Positions 8,956 through 17,876 of a stretch of DNA of 64,000 nucleotides are shown here, piece after piece. A program made the translations under genes and the position numbers. The stretch is taken from the NCBI RefSeq assembly GCF_011290505.1, contig NZ_JAANPV010000008.1, forward strand, positions 62,001-126,000, written 5' to 3'. How positions within the stretch are numbered: the stretch's first letter is position 1; the number at the start of each line of letters is the position of its first letter. The notes under the pieces were generated by a model. It made no database searches and was not told the DNA's origin. It saw nothing but the letters and a program-made list of their open reading frames with translations. This DNA is from Paenalcaligenes suwonensis. Its GTDB lineage: Bacteria; Pseudomonadota; Gammaproteobacteria; Burkholderiales; Burkholderiaceae_B.

Positions 8956-11229
8956 ATGGCATTTACAGGTTTGCGTGGCGCTTCTTCCGGCCTGTTGGCC
9001 GTGTTAAAGAAAGGCTCCCGTCTTGGGCGCAGGAATAAAGATGTCGTTACTGTTCCTACCCTAAAACCTGCAAAAGCCCCTATAGCTTCTCTCGCTCCGC
9101 TGAACAAAATAATCAGCACCTACCTTGATCCCAAGGATGTAGAACGCGTACGCGAAGCCTATAAACTGGCTGATAACGCTCACTTGGGTCAATTTCGCAC
9201 TAGCGGCGAACCCTACATTACCCACCCCATTGCTGTGACTGAAATCTGTGCTGGCTGGAAGCTAGACGCCGATTCACTCATGGCTGCTTTGCTGCACGAC
9301 GTTATTGAAGACCAAGACGTTACCAAGCAAGAACTGGCAGAAAAATTCGGCACCGATGTTGCTGAAATTGTGGATGGGGTATCAAAGCTAGAGCGTTTGC
9401 AGTTCCAAACCAAAAGCCAGCAGCAAGCCGAAAGCTTTAGAAAAATGCTTTTGGCCATGTCCAAGGATGTACGCGTCATCCTGATTAAGCTGGCCGACCG
9501 TTTGCATAACATGCGTACTCTTGACGCTGTTAGCCCCGAAAAAAGCCGTCGTGTCGCCCAAGAAACCCTAGAAATTTATGCCCCTATTGCGCATCGCTTA
9601 GGCTTAAATGCACTGTTTCGCGAGCTGCAAGATCGCTGTTTTAAAGCCATACACCCTAACCGCTATAAAGTGCTGCATAAAGCCTTGATGGCGGCGCGCG
9701 GCAACCGCCGTGAAGTGTTAGGCAAAATCACCGAAGCTGTTACCGTGGCATTGCCTGCTGCCGGCATTGAAGCCGAAGTCAGTGGCCGCGAAAAATCCTT
9801 ATACAGCATTTTCTGCAAGATGCAGGAACAGAAAAAATCCTTTTCGGATGTGCTGGATATTTACGGCTTCCGCGTTGTGGTGAACACCTTACCCGAGTGC
9901 TATTTAGCGCTGGGTACGCTGCACCAAATGTACCGCCCTATTCCTGGTAAATTCAAAGACTACATCGCCATTCCTAAAATCAATGGCTACCAGTCTTTGC
10001 ACACTACCTTAATTGGGCCTTACGGTACCCCTATAGAATTCCAATTCCGCACACACGAAATGGATCATGTGGCGGAAGAAGGCGTAGCGTCGCACTGGTT
10101 ATACAAAGACGACAACGTTACGCTTAACGACCTACAAAAACGTACCCATCACTGGTTACAGTCACTACTAGACATTCAAAGCCAAACCGGCGATTCCAGC
10201 GAGTTTCTGGATCACGTTAAGGTGGACCTGTTCCCTGATGCTGTGTACGTGTACACGCCACGAGGCAAGATTATTTCGCTGCCACGCGGTGCAACCCCTA
10301 TTGATTTCGCCTACAGCATCCATACCGACATCGGTAACCAAGCTGTGGCAGCCAAAATCAATGGCGAGTTCGTTGCGCTGCGTACAGAAATGAAAAGCGG
10401 TGACTCGGTAGAAATCGTTACTTCCCCAGCCGCTAGACCTAGCATTCAGTGGCTGAACTACGTACGTACAGGCCGTGCACGCTCTGAAATCCGTCACTAT
10501 CTGCGTACGGTTAAATACGAAGAATCCGTTGCTTTCGGTAAGCGCCTGCTTAAGCAAGCCTTTGAAAGCATCAATATTCCGTACCCAGACGACAACCACC
10601 CAGAATGGGACAAACTGGCCAAAAGCTCTGGTGCTGCCTCGCGTGAAGAGATTCTGGCCGACATAGGCTTGGGTAAACGTTTGGCTGCCGTTGTGGCACG
10701 TCGTTTTGCCCCCGAACTGGCTATCTTGGCAACAACCGCTGCACAAGTGGATGATTACACCTCTAGTGGTGCAGCACCTATTGTGATCCACGGTAACGAA
10801 GGCCAAGCAGTGCAATTAGCCCCGTGCTGTGGCCCACTTCCGGGCGACGCTATTATTGGTGGCATTCGTATGGGGCATGGCTTAGTTGTACACATGGCCG
10901 AATGCCAAGTTGCCCAACGCCAGCAAGTTAAAGAGCCCGAGCGCTGGATTCCAGTGGTATGGGATACCAATACCGCACGTCACTTGAACACCAAGCTAGA
11001 CGTGACTGTGCTCAATGAACGCGGCGTATTGGGTAGGCTAGCAGCCACCATAAACGATGCAGATTCCAACATCTTGCACCTGACTATGCCCGATGAAGGC
11101 GCAGCCACAAACCTGCTGCACCTGACTATTCAGGTAGATAGCCGTACACACTTAGCTAGAGTGATTCGTTCTATTCGCCAAATTCCACAAGTACAGAAAA
11201 TTGTGCGCGTGAAAGGCGCGAACTCGTAA
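8956..11229 (+). CDS. spoT: Bifunctional (p)ppGpp synthetase/hydrolase (SpoT/Rel family)
   Basis: A 757-residue multidomain alarmone enzyme. The order is: N-terminal HD hydrolase with intact metal ligands (HPIAV, LLHDVIED, LADRLHNMRTL), synthetase domain (GREKSLYSIFCKM, DIYGFRVVV, NGYQSLHTT, EFQFRT), TGS domain (DLFPDAVYVYTPRGKIISLP), a Cys-containing middle region (APCCGPLPGD) and a C-terminal ACT domain (LNERGVLGRLA). The intact HD motif argues for a hydrolase-competent SpoT-type enzyme rather than RelA. An N-terminal extension of about 50 residues is basic and poorly conserved. Confidence 0.94.
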   Translation: MAFTGLRGASSGLLAVLKKGSRLGRRNKDVVTVPTLKPAKAPIASLAPLNKIISTYLDPKDVERVREAYKLADNAHLGQFRTSGEPYITHPIAVTEICAGWKLDADSLMAALLHDVIEDQDVTKQELAEKFGTDVAEIVDGVSKLERLQFQTKSQQQAESFRKMLLAMSKDVRVILIKLADRLHNMRTLDAVSPEKSRRVAQETLEIYAPIAHRLGLNALFRELQDRCFKAIHPNRYKVLHKALMAARGNRREVLGKITEAVTVALPAAGIEAEVSGREKSLYSIFCKMQEQKKSFSDVLDIYGFRVVVNTLPECYLALGTLHQMYRPIPGKFKDYIAIPKINGYQSLHTTLIGPYGTPIEFQFRTHEMDHVAEEGVASHWLYKDDNVTLNDLQKRTHHWLQSLLDIQSQTGDSSEFLDHVKVDLFPDAVYVYTPRGKIISLPRGATPIDFAYSIHTDIGNQAVAAKINGEFVALRTEMKSGDSVEIVTSPAARPSIQWLNYVRTGRARSEIRHYLRTVKYEESVAFGKRLLKQAFESINIPYPDDNHPEWDKLAKSSGAASREEILADIGLGKRLAAVVARRFAPELAILATTAAQVDDYTSSGAAPIVIHGNEGQAVQLAPCCGPLPGDAIIGGIRMGHGLVVHMAECQVAQRQQVKEPERWIPVVWDTNTARHLNTKLDVTVLNERGVLGRLAATINDADSNILHLTMPDEGAATNLLHLTIQVDSRTHLARVIRSIRQIPQVQKIVRVKGANS

Positions 11230-11240
11230 CAGCCTCTGTC

Positions 11241-11274
11241 CACTGCCTTGTACCTATACAGAGACAAGGCAGTG
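11241..11274. other. 11-bp perfect inverted repeat between convergent spoT and azlD
   Basis: CACTGCCTTGT and ACAAGGCAGTG flank a 12-base spacer in the 53-base gap between the ends of spoT and azlD. There is no U-run on either side, so it is not a canonical intrinsic terminator. It may block read-through or protect 3' ends of both converging transcripts. Confidence 0.5.
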
Positions 11275-11282
11275 CGATCTCC

Positions 11283-11624
11283 CTACCCCACTATAGCGAT
11301 ACAAACAGCGTACGCCAGTACACCCACGATGGTGCCGGCGGCAATACTGTTATTGAACAGCTTTCTACCCAGCCATACCCCCACCAAGCCAAAGGCCCCC
11401 GGCAACACACTTAGTATTGGCGATTCTGGTGACACCTCGGCAATCAGCGATACCGTCAATAAGGACACTATAGCCGCTGGACCAATCGCCGCCAGCATTT
11501 GGTGCAACTTACGCCCACCTTGTCCTTGACGTTGCCTTCCCTGTAAGCGCAACGGCACATAGCGTATTAACAAGGTCCCCAAACACCCCAATAGCGCAAT
11601 AATAATCAAATCCGCATTAGTCAT
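11283..11624 (-). CDS. azlD: Branched-chain amino acid export protein AzlD
   Basis: A 113-residue protein with about four membrane segments, starting MTNADLIIIALLGCLGTLLIRYVPL, typical of the small AzlD subunit (PF05437). It overlaps the end of azlC by 8 bases, so translation is coupled. With AzlC it forms a LIV-E-type exporter of branched-chain amino acids or analogues. Confidence 0.88.
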   Translation of the reverse strand: MTNADLIIIALLGCLGTLLIRYVPLRLQGRQRQGQGGRKLHQMLAAIGPAAIVSLLTVSLIAEVSPESPILSVLPGAFGLVGVWLGRKLFNNSIAAGTIVGVLAYAVCIAIVG

Positions 11625-12306
11625 GTTTGCGTCCTAGCAAAATAGCCAAACAACCTGCAAACATCCCTACGATGATGGCCATGTAGACAGGCATAATAAG
11701 TAGACTTAAGCCTGAACCTAGCGCTGCCGCCAACAAGACTTGACGTGGCACGGCTTCGGCGATTTCTAACAGCAAGGTAAAAAACAGTGCAGGCAACACA
11801 AAACCTAAGCTTTTATCCAGCACTTCCCAGCGACCTAACCAATCTGCACCAAATAGCGCCCCTACAGCCGTACCGCCTACCCACGACAAATATGCCCCTA
11901 ACTGCAGACCTAAATACCAACCTTCTTTCTCGCTTTCAGGCTGCTTAGCAAAACGTCCTACGGCGGTCGCAAACACCTCATCTGTTAGCCCTGCCCCCCA
12001 AAACAACATAGGGCGCTTTGGCGTACACGGCTGCGCAGCATTCAGTAGTGCTGGGCCATAAAACAAATGCCGCAGGTTCATCAGCCACACTACCGCCACC
12101 ACCGTTAAAAACCAGGCTTGCTGTGAAATCAGGCTGACCAACACAAACTGGCTGGCCCCGGCATACACCAATACCGAAAACAAAATAGCCGCCCAAGCGG
12201 GTACATCCACCGCCACTGCTGCCAACCCAAACGAGATAGCGACTGGCACGTAGCCAACGGCAATAGACAAGCTGTCTTTTAAGCCCCTACAGAACGCCTT
12301 GCTCAT
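11617..12306 (-). CDS. azlC: Branched-chain amino acid export protein AzlC
   Basis: A 229-residue integral membrane protein. The N-terminus F-RGLKDSLSIAVGYVPVAISFG, then VYAGASQFVLVSLI and LMNLRHLFYGPAL, are the signature AzlC stretches (PF03591). It overlaps the upstream peptidase gene by 4 bases (ATGA-type) and azlD by 8 bases, so all three are probably one transcript. Confidence 0.9.
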   Translation of the reverse strand: MSKAFCRGLKDSLSIAVGYVPVAISFGLAAVAVDVPAWAAILFSVLVYAGASQFVLVSLISQQAWFLTVVAVVWLMNLRHLFYGPALLNAAQPCTPKRPMLFWGAGLTDEVFATAVGRFAKQPESEKEGWYLGLQLGAYLSWVGGTAVGALFGADWLGRWEVLDKSLGFVLPALFFTLLLEIAEAVPRQVLLAAALGSGLSLLIMPVYMAIIVGMFAGCLAILLGRKHD

Positions 12307-13151
12307 GGCTTAGCGATGAAGATCTGTGGGTCTACGCGTGCATTATTTAAACTGACATTCCAATGCAAATGCGGGCCAGTGGCTCTACCTGTAGCCCCTA
12401 CTTTGGCAAACGATGCGCCACGTGCCACTTCATCACCGGGTTGCACCAGTATTTCGGACAAATGGCAGTACATAGTGATTAAACCTTGCCCATGGTCTAA
12501 GAACACCGTTTTGCCGTTAAAGAAGTAATCGCCCACCAGAATGACCTGACCATTAGCCGGTGCGCGCACCAACGTACCCGTACCCGCTGCAATATCTAAA
12601 CCTGAGTGGGGGTTACGTTCTTCACCATTAAAGAACCTACGCAAGCCAAAAGGGCTGCTAAAACGGCCCTGCACAGGCAAATCAAACAGCACGTTGCTAG
12701 GGTAACGATCGTTAAACTGCTGATACGCCTCTATTTGCTCGTTATATTCGCGCTCATAGCGTGCCAACTGCTCGGCGCTGGGGTTCACATGCGAATTATT
12801 TTTAAGCTTGATGTGCTGCTCTCTGTACTGCTTATGGCCCACGTTAAAGCCTAGCGTCTGCCCCTGATCTGTGACGATCTGGTGCTCTCCCTGCGTGGTT
12901 TTCAGATCCAAGCCCACCACAGCAATCCACTGCCCATTGCTATCACGCACCACCAATACAGGTTTACCTTCGTACGTTGCTTTTGGTGCTTGCTCTTGAT
13001 TACCCAAGGCCAGTACGGCCACACCGCCTGGCACAGCACTGTTAAGTTGACGTTGTATGTAGCCGGTTTCTTGTGCTGCTGCAGCACCTGCCCAAAAAGC
13101 ACAGCCCAGCATGAACAGTTTTACGTATTTTTTTATCATCGCATCACACAT
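12303..13151 (-). CDS. M23-family cell-wall peptidase
   Basis: A 282-residue exported peptidase. An N-terminal hydrophobic segment ending AGAAAAQE suggests a signal peptide. The C-terminal LytM/M23 domain keeps the zinc ligands: H in NPHSGLDIA, D in the same motif, and HLHW near residue 262. It would cut peptidoglycan crosslinks or regulate amidases. ATG at 13151 has a GGTGGGG ribosome site about 7 bases upstream, placed inside the ppiD terminator hairpin. An alternative ATG at 13139 lacks one. It is translationally coupled to azlC, an unusual partner. Confidence 0.88.
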   Translation of the reverse strand: MCDAMIKKYVKLFMLGCAFWAGAAAAQETGYIQRQLNSAVPGGVAVLALGNQEQAPKATYEGKPVLVVRDSNGQWIAVVGLDLKTTQGEHQIVTDQGQTLGFNVGHKQYREQHIKLKNNSHVNPSAEQLARYEREYNEQIEAYQQFNDRYPSNVLFDLPVQGRFSSPFGLRRFFNGEERNPHSGLDIAAGTGTLVRAPANGQVILVGDYFFNGKTVFLDHGQGLITMYCHLSEILVQPGDEVARGASFAKVGATGRATGPHLHWNVSLNNARVDPQIFIAKP

Positions 13152-13156
13152 TAAAA

Positions 13157-13184
13157 AGCCCCACCTAACTGCTCAGATGGGGCT
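13157..13184 (-). terminator. ppiD terminator hairpin that also carries the next gene's ribosome site
   Basis: AGCCCCATCT and AGGTGGGGCT (minus strand, one G-T pair) form a stem followed by TTTTTAATG. The A of that ATG starts the M23 peptidase gene, and GGTGGGG in the second arm is its only good Shine-Dalgarno. Folding would both terminate the ppiD transcript and hide the ribosome site. Confidence 0.6.
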
Positions 13185-13204
13185 ATTTACATCACAGAGT
13201 AAGA

Positions 13205-15175
13205 TTACAGCTCTTCTTCTGAATCACTGCTTTGCAATGCTTCTTGCACCGCAGCTTGCTCAGTCACTTTTAGTTCTGCACGCAATGCAGCCATACCGGC
13301 TTGCTCTTCAGCATTAGCCAACAACTGACGCATTTGCTGCTGCAAGAAATTTTTAAGTGCAGGGTCAAGATCAGCAACACTTTCACCCGTCACTTTAATC
13401 ACGCTATAACCATTGTCAGTTTCTACACCAACATAGCTAGGCAGTGTGGTGACATCAGCAGACATCGCCGCATTCACGACAGCCTCTGACAAGTCAGCGT
13501 TGTTTAAGCGATTCACAGAACGCTCCCACCCAAACTTGGCATCACCAGCAGGCAATTGACCATCTGCGGTTAAGCTAGCCAGTGCTTTTTTACCTTCTTC
13601 TTGCACTTGTTTTTGCGCTTTCTCTACGGCTAAGCGCTCAACAATCGCTGTTTTGACTTGATCCAAAGCAGGTACAGAAGGGGCATAAATTTCTTCAGCA
13701 CGCACCGCCACAATGTTATCTGCGGCAACTTCAATCACACCCGCGTTTTGACGCTGATTCAATGACTGAGAGCTAAATAAGGCGCGACGTACACGTGGGT
13801 CATTCAGCAACTCAGCATCGGCGGAGCTTTGTGCTGCAGCCTCGCCAATAATGGCAGCATCCAACAAACCATCGCGTGTAACACCCTTAGCGTGGCGTAC
13901 TGGCAATCCTAGTGCATCGGCAGTGGACTGCAAGGATTCTGGGCTTTCGTAGACCAAGCTAGTCAGTTGCGTCGCCATATCAGCAAAACGCTGAGCAGCC
14001 ACTTGCTGACGAATTTCCTGTTCTAACTGAGCTGCTAACTCTTCCAGCGGTTGAACGGATTCTGCTTCGTATACATTGGCTTTAAAGATATGGAAACCGT
14101 CTACGCTTTGCACGGCAGGCGACACATCGCCCGTACGCAATTCGAAAATAGCAGCGTCCATGTCAGGCAACGCACCACGGTTAATCCAGCTTAAGTTACC
14201 GCCATTACGTGCGGTACCTTTGTCGTCAGAGTTTTCCTGAGCCAAAGCGGCAAAGTCAGCACCCTCTTGCTTAGCCTCTGCCACCAATTGGTCGGCACGC
14301 TCACGAGCTGCTTTGCGCTCTTCTTCAGAAGCATCGGCTTTAACGGCTACCAAAATGTGGCTAAGGTTAATGCGCTCAGCGCGACCAAAACGGGATTTGT
14401 TCTGATCGTAGTAGGCTTTTAACTCTTCAGGCGTTGGGGTAGGTACGCTTTTGCGTGCCGCCGCTTCATCCAGCACTACATACGATACATCCACGTACTG
14501 AGGCAGACGCAATACATCTTGATTGTCGTCGTACCATGCTTGCACTTCTGCATCAGTAATGCTTTCAGGCTTCAGGTAGTTTGCTGTGTCGAAATTCAGC
14601 AGCTCTACTTTTCTAGTAGTAGTCAGTGCTTTATCTACCAAGTTCGCTATTTCAGTTGGCAGTTCTGTGGTTTGTGCCACTGGCCCCAACACACGACCCA
14701 ATGTTAGGTCTGCACGTTGCGACTCTTCAAAAGCACGAATAGAAATGCCCGACGAGGTCAGCAAGGTGTTGTAGCGTTCTGGAGAGAACACACCTTCTAC
14801 TTGGAAATCAGGAATAGCAGCAATTGCTTGGCGCAAAACGCCGTCCGATACGCTCAAACCTTCTTTGGTGGCGATTTCTATCAAGACATTACGATTCACC
14901 ATCGCATCCAGCAATTTGCGGCGTGCTTCAGGGGAATCCACTACCGCCAAGTCAAAGGCGCTGCCTTGTTCTTGCTGCATGTTTTGTAGCTGTACACGAC
15001 GTGCTTGATCAAACTCTTCAGCTGTCAGCGACGTACCACCAATGTTGACCAGTTCAGTCTCATTAGAGGTGTAGCTGCTGTAACCACTTACCCCGATCAG
15101 CACAAAAGAAGGCAAAACCAGGATCAGTAAAACCACCTGCATCAAACGTTGATGCGTTCGGAAAAAATTGAACAT
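13205..15175 (-). CDS. ppiD: Periplasmic folding chaperone / peptidyl-prolyl isomerase D
   Basis: A 656-residue protein with one N-terminal membrane anchor (LMQVVLLILVLPSFVLIGVSGY, in two pieces around residue 10-32), a SurA_N-type chaperone domain, and a parvulin domain starting at ERINLSHILVAVKAD (about residue 268) and ending GFHIFKAN. The C-terminal region is long and helical. It helps outer-membrane and secreted proteins leave the Sec translocon. Unlike many betaproteobacteria there is no hup gene immediately upstream. Confidence 0.93.
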   Translation of the reverse strand: MFNFFRTHQRLMQVVLLILVLPSFVLIGVSGYSSYTSNETELVNIGGTSLTAEEFDQARRVQLQNMQQEQGSAFDLAVVDSPEARRKLLDAMVNRNVLIEIATKEGLSVSDGVLRQAIAAIPDFQVEGVFSPERYNTLLTSSGISIRAFEESQRADLTLGRVLGPVAQTTELPTEIANLVDKALTTTRKVELLNFDTANYLKPESITDAEVQAWYDDNQDVLRLPQYVDVSYVVLDEAAARKSVPTPTPEELKAYYDQNKSRFGRAERINLSHILVAVKADASEEERKAARERADQLVAEAKQEGADFAALAQENSDDKGTARNGGNLSWINRGALPDMDAAIFELRTGDVSPAVQSVDGFHIFKANVYEAESVQPLEELAAQLEQEIRQQVAAQRFADMATQLTSLVYESPESLQSTADALGLPVRHAKGVTRDGLLDAAIIGEAAAQSSADAELLNDPRVRRALFSSQSLNQRQNAGVIEVAADNIVAVRAEEIYAPSVPALDQVKTAIVERLAVEKAQKQVQEEGKKALASLTADGQLPAGDAKFGWERSVNRLNNADLSEAVVNAAMSADVTTLPSYVGVETDNGYSVIKVTGESVADLDPALKNFLQQQMRQLLANAEEQAGMAALRAELKVTEQAAVQEALQSSDSEEEL

Positions 15176-15476
15176 TAAACACCTATTCTTGCGTGTTTAG
15201 AACAGCACAGCTGCCAAACCAGTTGAAAACCAACGACCTGACGACCGGCCAGAGAATAAAATAATCCCCTATTCTACTGAACTTTTGCTCGGCTTTCATT
15301 GCTGAATCGCCTCAGCATCGTATAAACCTTTAAAATCGTAGACGTGGCTAGCTGTCATTACTGTTAAATACAGACTAAAATTCTTATTTCACAAGCACTT
15401 AGCCTAATGAAGGGTTGAATTCTTTTTCTACCTGCAATTTCATTCATTAACCGCTTTACTCCTATCGGATCGTACT
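15176..15476. other. Intergenic region between divergent ppiD and rlmJ
   Basis: This 301-base gap has no ORF or hairpin that I can support. It must hold promoters for both divergent genes. The best sigma-70-like match for rlmJ is TTGCTG (15299-15304) with a 16-base spacer to TATAAA (15321-15326), about 150 bases before the start codon. No tRNA is visible. Confidence 0.35.
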
Positions 15477-16367
15477 TTGTTCAGCTATAGACACGCTTTT
15501 CATGCCGCCAACCATGCTGATGTTCTCAAACATGTCATTTACACGGGCATTTTGGATCATTACTTGCAAAAAGAAACGGGCTTCACCGTCGTAGACACAC
15601 ACGCAGGAGCGGGTCTTTACGATCTTGAACACGACTGGTCCCAGCAAAGTGGCGAATGCGTGGACGGGCTAGACCGTATTCTAGAAGCCGATAAGGCTCC
15701 CAACTTAGTTGAAGCCTACTTGGATGCCGTTGCCGAGTTGAACCCCGATGGCCTAGCGCGCTATTACCCTGGTTCGCCTTGGCTTGCCGTGAGCAAGCTG
15801 CGCAAACAAGACAGCTTCCATGGCTTTGAGCTACACCCTAATGAATACCCCTTACTGCAGCACAACCTGCAATTAATACGTACACCGGCAAAACGCCGTG
15901 TGCACGTACATGCAGAAGATGGTTTCAAAGAGGTTATACGCTTAATGCCACCTCACACACGCCGTGGCATTGTGATCATCGACCCCTCGTATGAGGCAAA
16001 AACCGATTACAAAAAGGTGTTTGATACCCTTTCTGAGATTCTTAAGCGCTTTGCCCAATGCTGTATTGTTATTTGGTACCCCGTGGTGCAACGTGAGGAA
16101 GTACGCAGCCTACAGCGACGTTTAGAGCAGCTACCCGTGGAATGGCTACATGCGTCGCTGAATGTGAAAGCACCACAGAAAGACGGTTTTGGCTTGCACG
16201 GTAGTGGCATGTTTATCATCAACCCACCTTGGGGCCTGACGAAAGAACTCCCCCAAACCATGAAATGGCTAACCAAAACCTTAGCCCAAGATGGACAAGC
16301 CTCGTTTAGCTGCCGCCACAAAGAGGCCAAACCCGTACGACGCGCAAAACGCGACGAAGACGAGTAA
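15477..16367 (+). CDS. rlmJ: 23S rRNA (adenine-2030-N6)-methyltransferase
   Basis: A 296-residue enzyme. The conserved N-terminus FSYRHAFHAANHADVLKH begins directly after a TTG at 15477. Homologues start at exactly this Met, so TTG is the initiator. The SAM loop is VDTHAGAGLYDL. The catalytic motif reads IIDPSYE, where the Escherichia enzyme has DPPY. The rest of the motif (EAKTDY) is intact. It methylates A2030 of 23S rRNA. Confidence 0.92.
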   Translation: MFSYRHAFHAANHADVLKHVIYTGILDHYLQKETGFTVVDTHAGAGLYDLEHDWSQQSGECVDGLDRILEADKAPNLVEAYLDAVAELNPDGLARYYPGSPWLAVSKLRKQDSFHGFELHPNEYPLLQHNLQLIRTPAKRRVHVHAEDGFKEVIRLMPPHTRRGIVIIDPSYEAKTDYKKVFDTLSEILKRFAQCCIVIWYPVVQREEVRSLQRRLEQLPVEWLHASLNVKAPQKDGFGLHGSGMFIINPPWGLTKELPQTMKWLTKTLAQDGQASFSCRHKEAKPVRRAKRDEDE

Positions 16368-16404
16368 TTGGTTGTAGCCTCATAGCATAAACAGCAGAAA
16401 CAAA

Positions 16405-16427
16405 TTCAGGGTGTAAAACACCCTGAA
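16405..16427 (-). terminator. Hairpin between convergent rlmJ and pseudouridine synthase gene
   Basis: TTCAGGGTGT and ACACCCTGAA form a perfect 10-bp stem with a 3-base loop. On the minus strand it is followed by TTTGTTTC, so it is likely the end of the pseudouridine synthase transcript. It could also stop rlmJ transcription. Confidence 0.5.
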
Positions 16428-16469
16428 AAACACGCTACGCACCACAGTGGGCACGCTATAGAAACCGTA

Positions 16470-17204
16470 TCAGTAGAACTTCTCGCCGGGGCGCAGGTAG
16501 CGCCATTTACCGGGTGGTAAATCACCCAGTACCACGCGGCCCATACGCACACGTTTCAAGCCTACGACTTTCAGACCCACCATTTCACACATACGGCGAA
16601 TTTGACGTTTTTTACCCTCACGCAGCACAAAATGCAGCTGGTCGTCGTTTTGCCAACGTACTTCTGCAGGCAGCAATTGCTGACCATCCATACTTAAGCC
16701 ATGACGCAACATGCTTAAGCCGCGTTCGTCTAACTTGCCGCTTACACGCACTAGATATTCTTTATCTATAGGTGAGTCTTCACCAATCAACTGTTTGGCA
16801 ATACGACCGTCTTGCGTCAGTACCAACAAGCCTTGTGAATCAATATCTAAACGTCCCGCAGGTGCCAAACCGCGCAAATGAGCAGGGTTGAATTTACCCT
16901 GACCCGAAATGCCAGGCTTGTACTGTGTACTAGCCTGAATCAACGAGACGGCGTTTCTATACCCTTTTTCTGCTTGGCCGGAAACAATACCTACCGGTTT
17001 ATGCAAAATAATAGTCACACGCTCGGTTTGACGTTGTTGAGCGGTTTTATCCAGTACAATTTTGTCGTTTGGAGATGCTTTTTGCCCCAATACCGCAACG
17101 CGGCCATTAACTTTTACCCAGCCACGCTCAATAAAAGCATCGGCTTCCCGGCGCGAACAAAGGCCGCGCTCTGACATGAGTTTTGAAATTCTGATCTGTT
17201 CCAT
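16470..17204 (-). CDS. RsuA/RluB/RluF-family rRNA pseudouridine synthase
   Basis: A 244-residue enzyme with an N-terminal S4 RNA-binding domain ([19 protein letters not shown]) and the RsuA-type catalytic domain. The catalytic Asp lies in [15 protein letters not shown]. The downstream motifs KEYLVRV and [11 protein letters not shown] are present. It resembles RluF most (KPVGIVSG start of the catalytic core), but the exact target uridine in rRNA cannot be fixed by eye. Confidence 0.85.
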   Translation of the reverse strand: MEQIRISKLMSERGLCSRREADAFIERGWVKVNGRVAVLGQKASPNDKIVLDKTAQQRQTERVTIILHKPVGIVSGQAEKGYRNAVSLIQASTQYKPGISGQGKFNPAHLRGLAPAGRLDIDSQGLLVLTQDGRIAKQLIGEDSPIDKEYLVRVSGKLDERGLSMLRHGLSMDGQQLLPAEVRWQNDDQLHFVLREGKKRQIRRMCEMVGLKVVGLKRVRMGRVVLGDLPPGKWRYLRPGEKFY

Positions 17205-17241
17205 AGTTTTGCTATTTTAAGCGTTGTTTACGTAATTCCCT

Positions 17242-17805
17242 ATGAAATTCTGTCCGCCCGCTGAGAACTCTTGGACATCTCAACTTCCTGCTGAGTTTGC
17301 CGCCCTACCCGCCTTCTGGCTAGATAAGCCGGGCGCACTCACCGCATCACTGCGTAATTTAGGCCAATTGACCTTAGCCGTACAAGCTGAACGTGCCACT
17401 ACCCTACATGCAGAAGAAAGCTGGATGCTAGATGAACCCCAAGCCTGGGTGCGGGAAATCGTGATGAGTTTAGACCAACACCCTATGGTGTGCGCGCGCA
17501 GTTTCTGTACGGTTGCCGCGGCAGACGATCAATGGGCCAGCATTAAAAATTTAGGCACTAAACCTTTAGCGGATATTTTGTACAACGATCCTGAGGTGAG
17601 CCGCTCTAGCTTTTGTTACCGCCTTAATAGCGAAGAAGACAGTGCACTTGCACCTTTGGCGCAACAGACTTTTCACACCCAAGCGCTTACACCGTTGTAT
17701 GCACGCTGCTCGCGTTTCATGCGCCACAATCAAGCGCTGATTGTGATTGAGTGCTTTCATCCCGAGTTTTGGGTGCGTTACCCCAACAGTCAGCTTCTAG
17801 CCTAA
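17242..17805 (+). CDS. ubiC: Chorismate--pyruvate lyase
   Basis: A 187-residue enzyme making 4-hydroxybenzoate from chorismate for ubiquinone synthesis. Family features are the Arg in QAWVREIVM, the LGTKPLADILY segment, and the C-terminal VIECFHPEFW carrying the catalytic Glu. It stands alone. ubiA is not adjacent. Confidence 0.85.
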   Translation: MKFCPPAENSWTSQLPAEFAALPAFWLDKPGALTASLRNLGQLTLAVQAERATTLHAEESWMLDEPQAWVREIVMSLDQHPMVCARSFCTVAAADDQWASIKNLGTKPLADILYNDPEVSRSSFCYRLNSEEDSALAPLAQQTFHTQALTPLYARCSRFMRHNQALIVIECFHPEFWVRYPNSQLLA

Positions 17806-17876
17806 ACCCATAAATTACGTTAAGTTCTTTGTATATTCCTCGTAACAATTAATTTTACTAACAAAGTACTTAACGC

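Noticed and set aside
10168-10815. 215-residue minus-strand ORF inside spoT
   Set aside because: Shadow of spoT; no motifs and odd composition.
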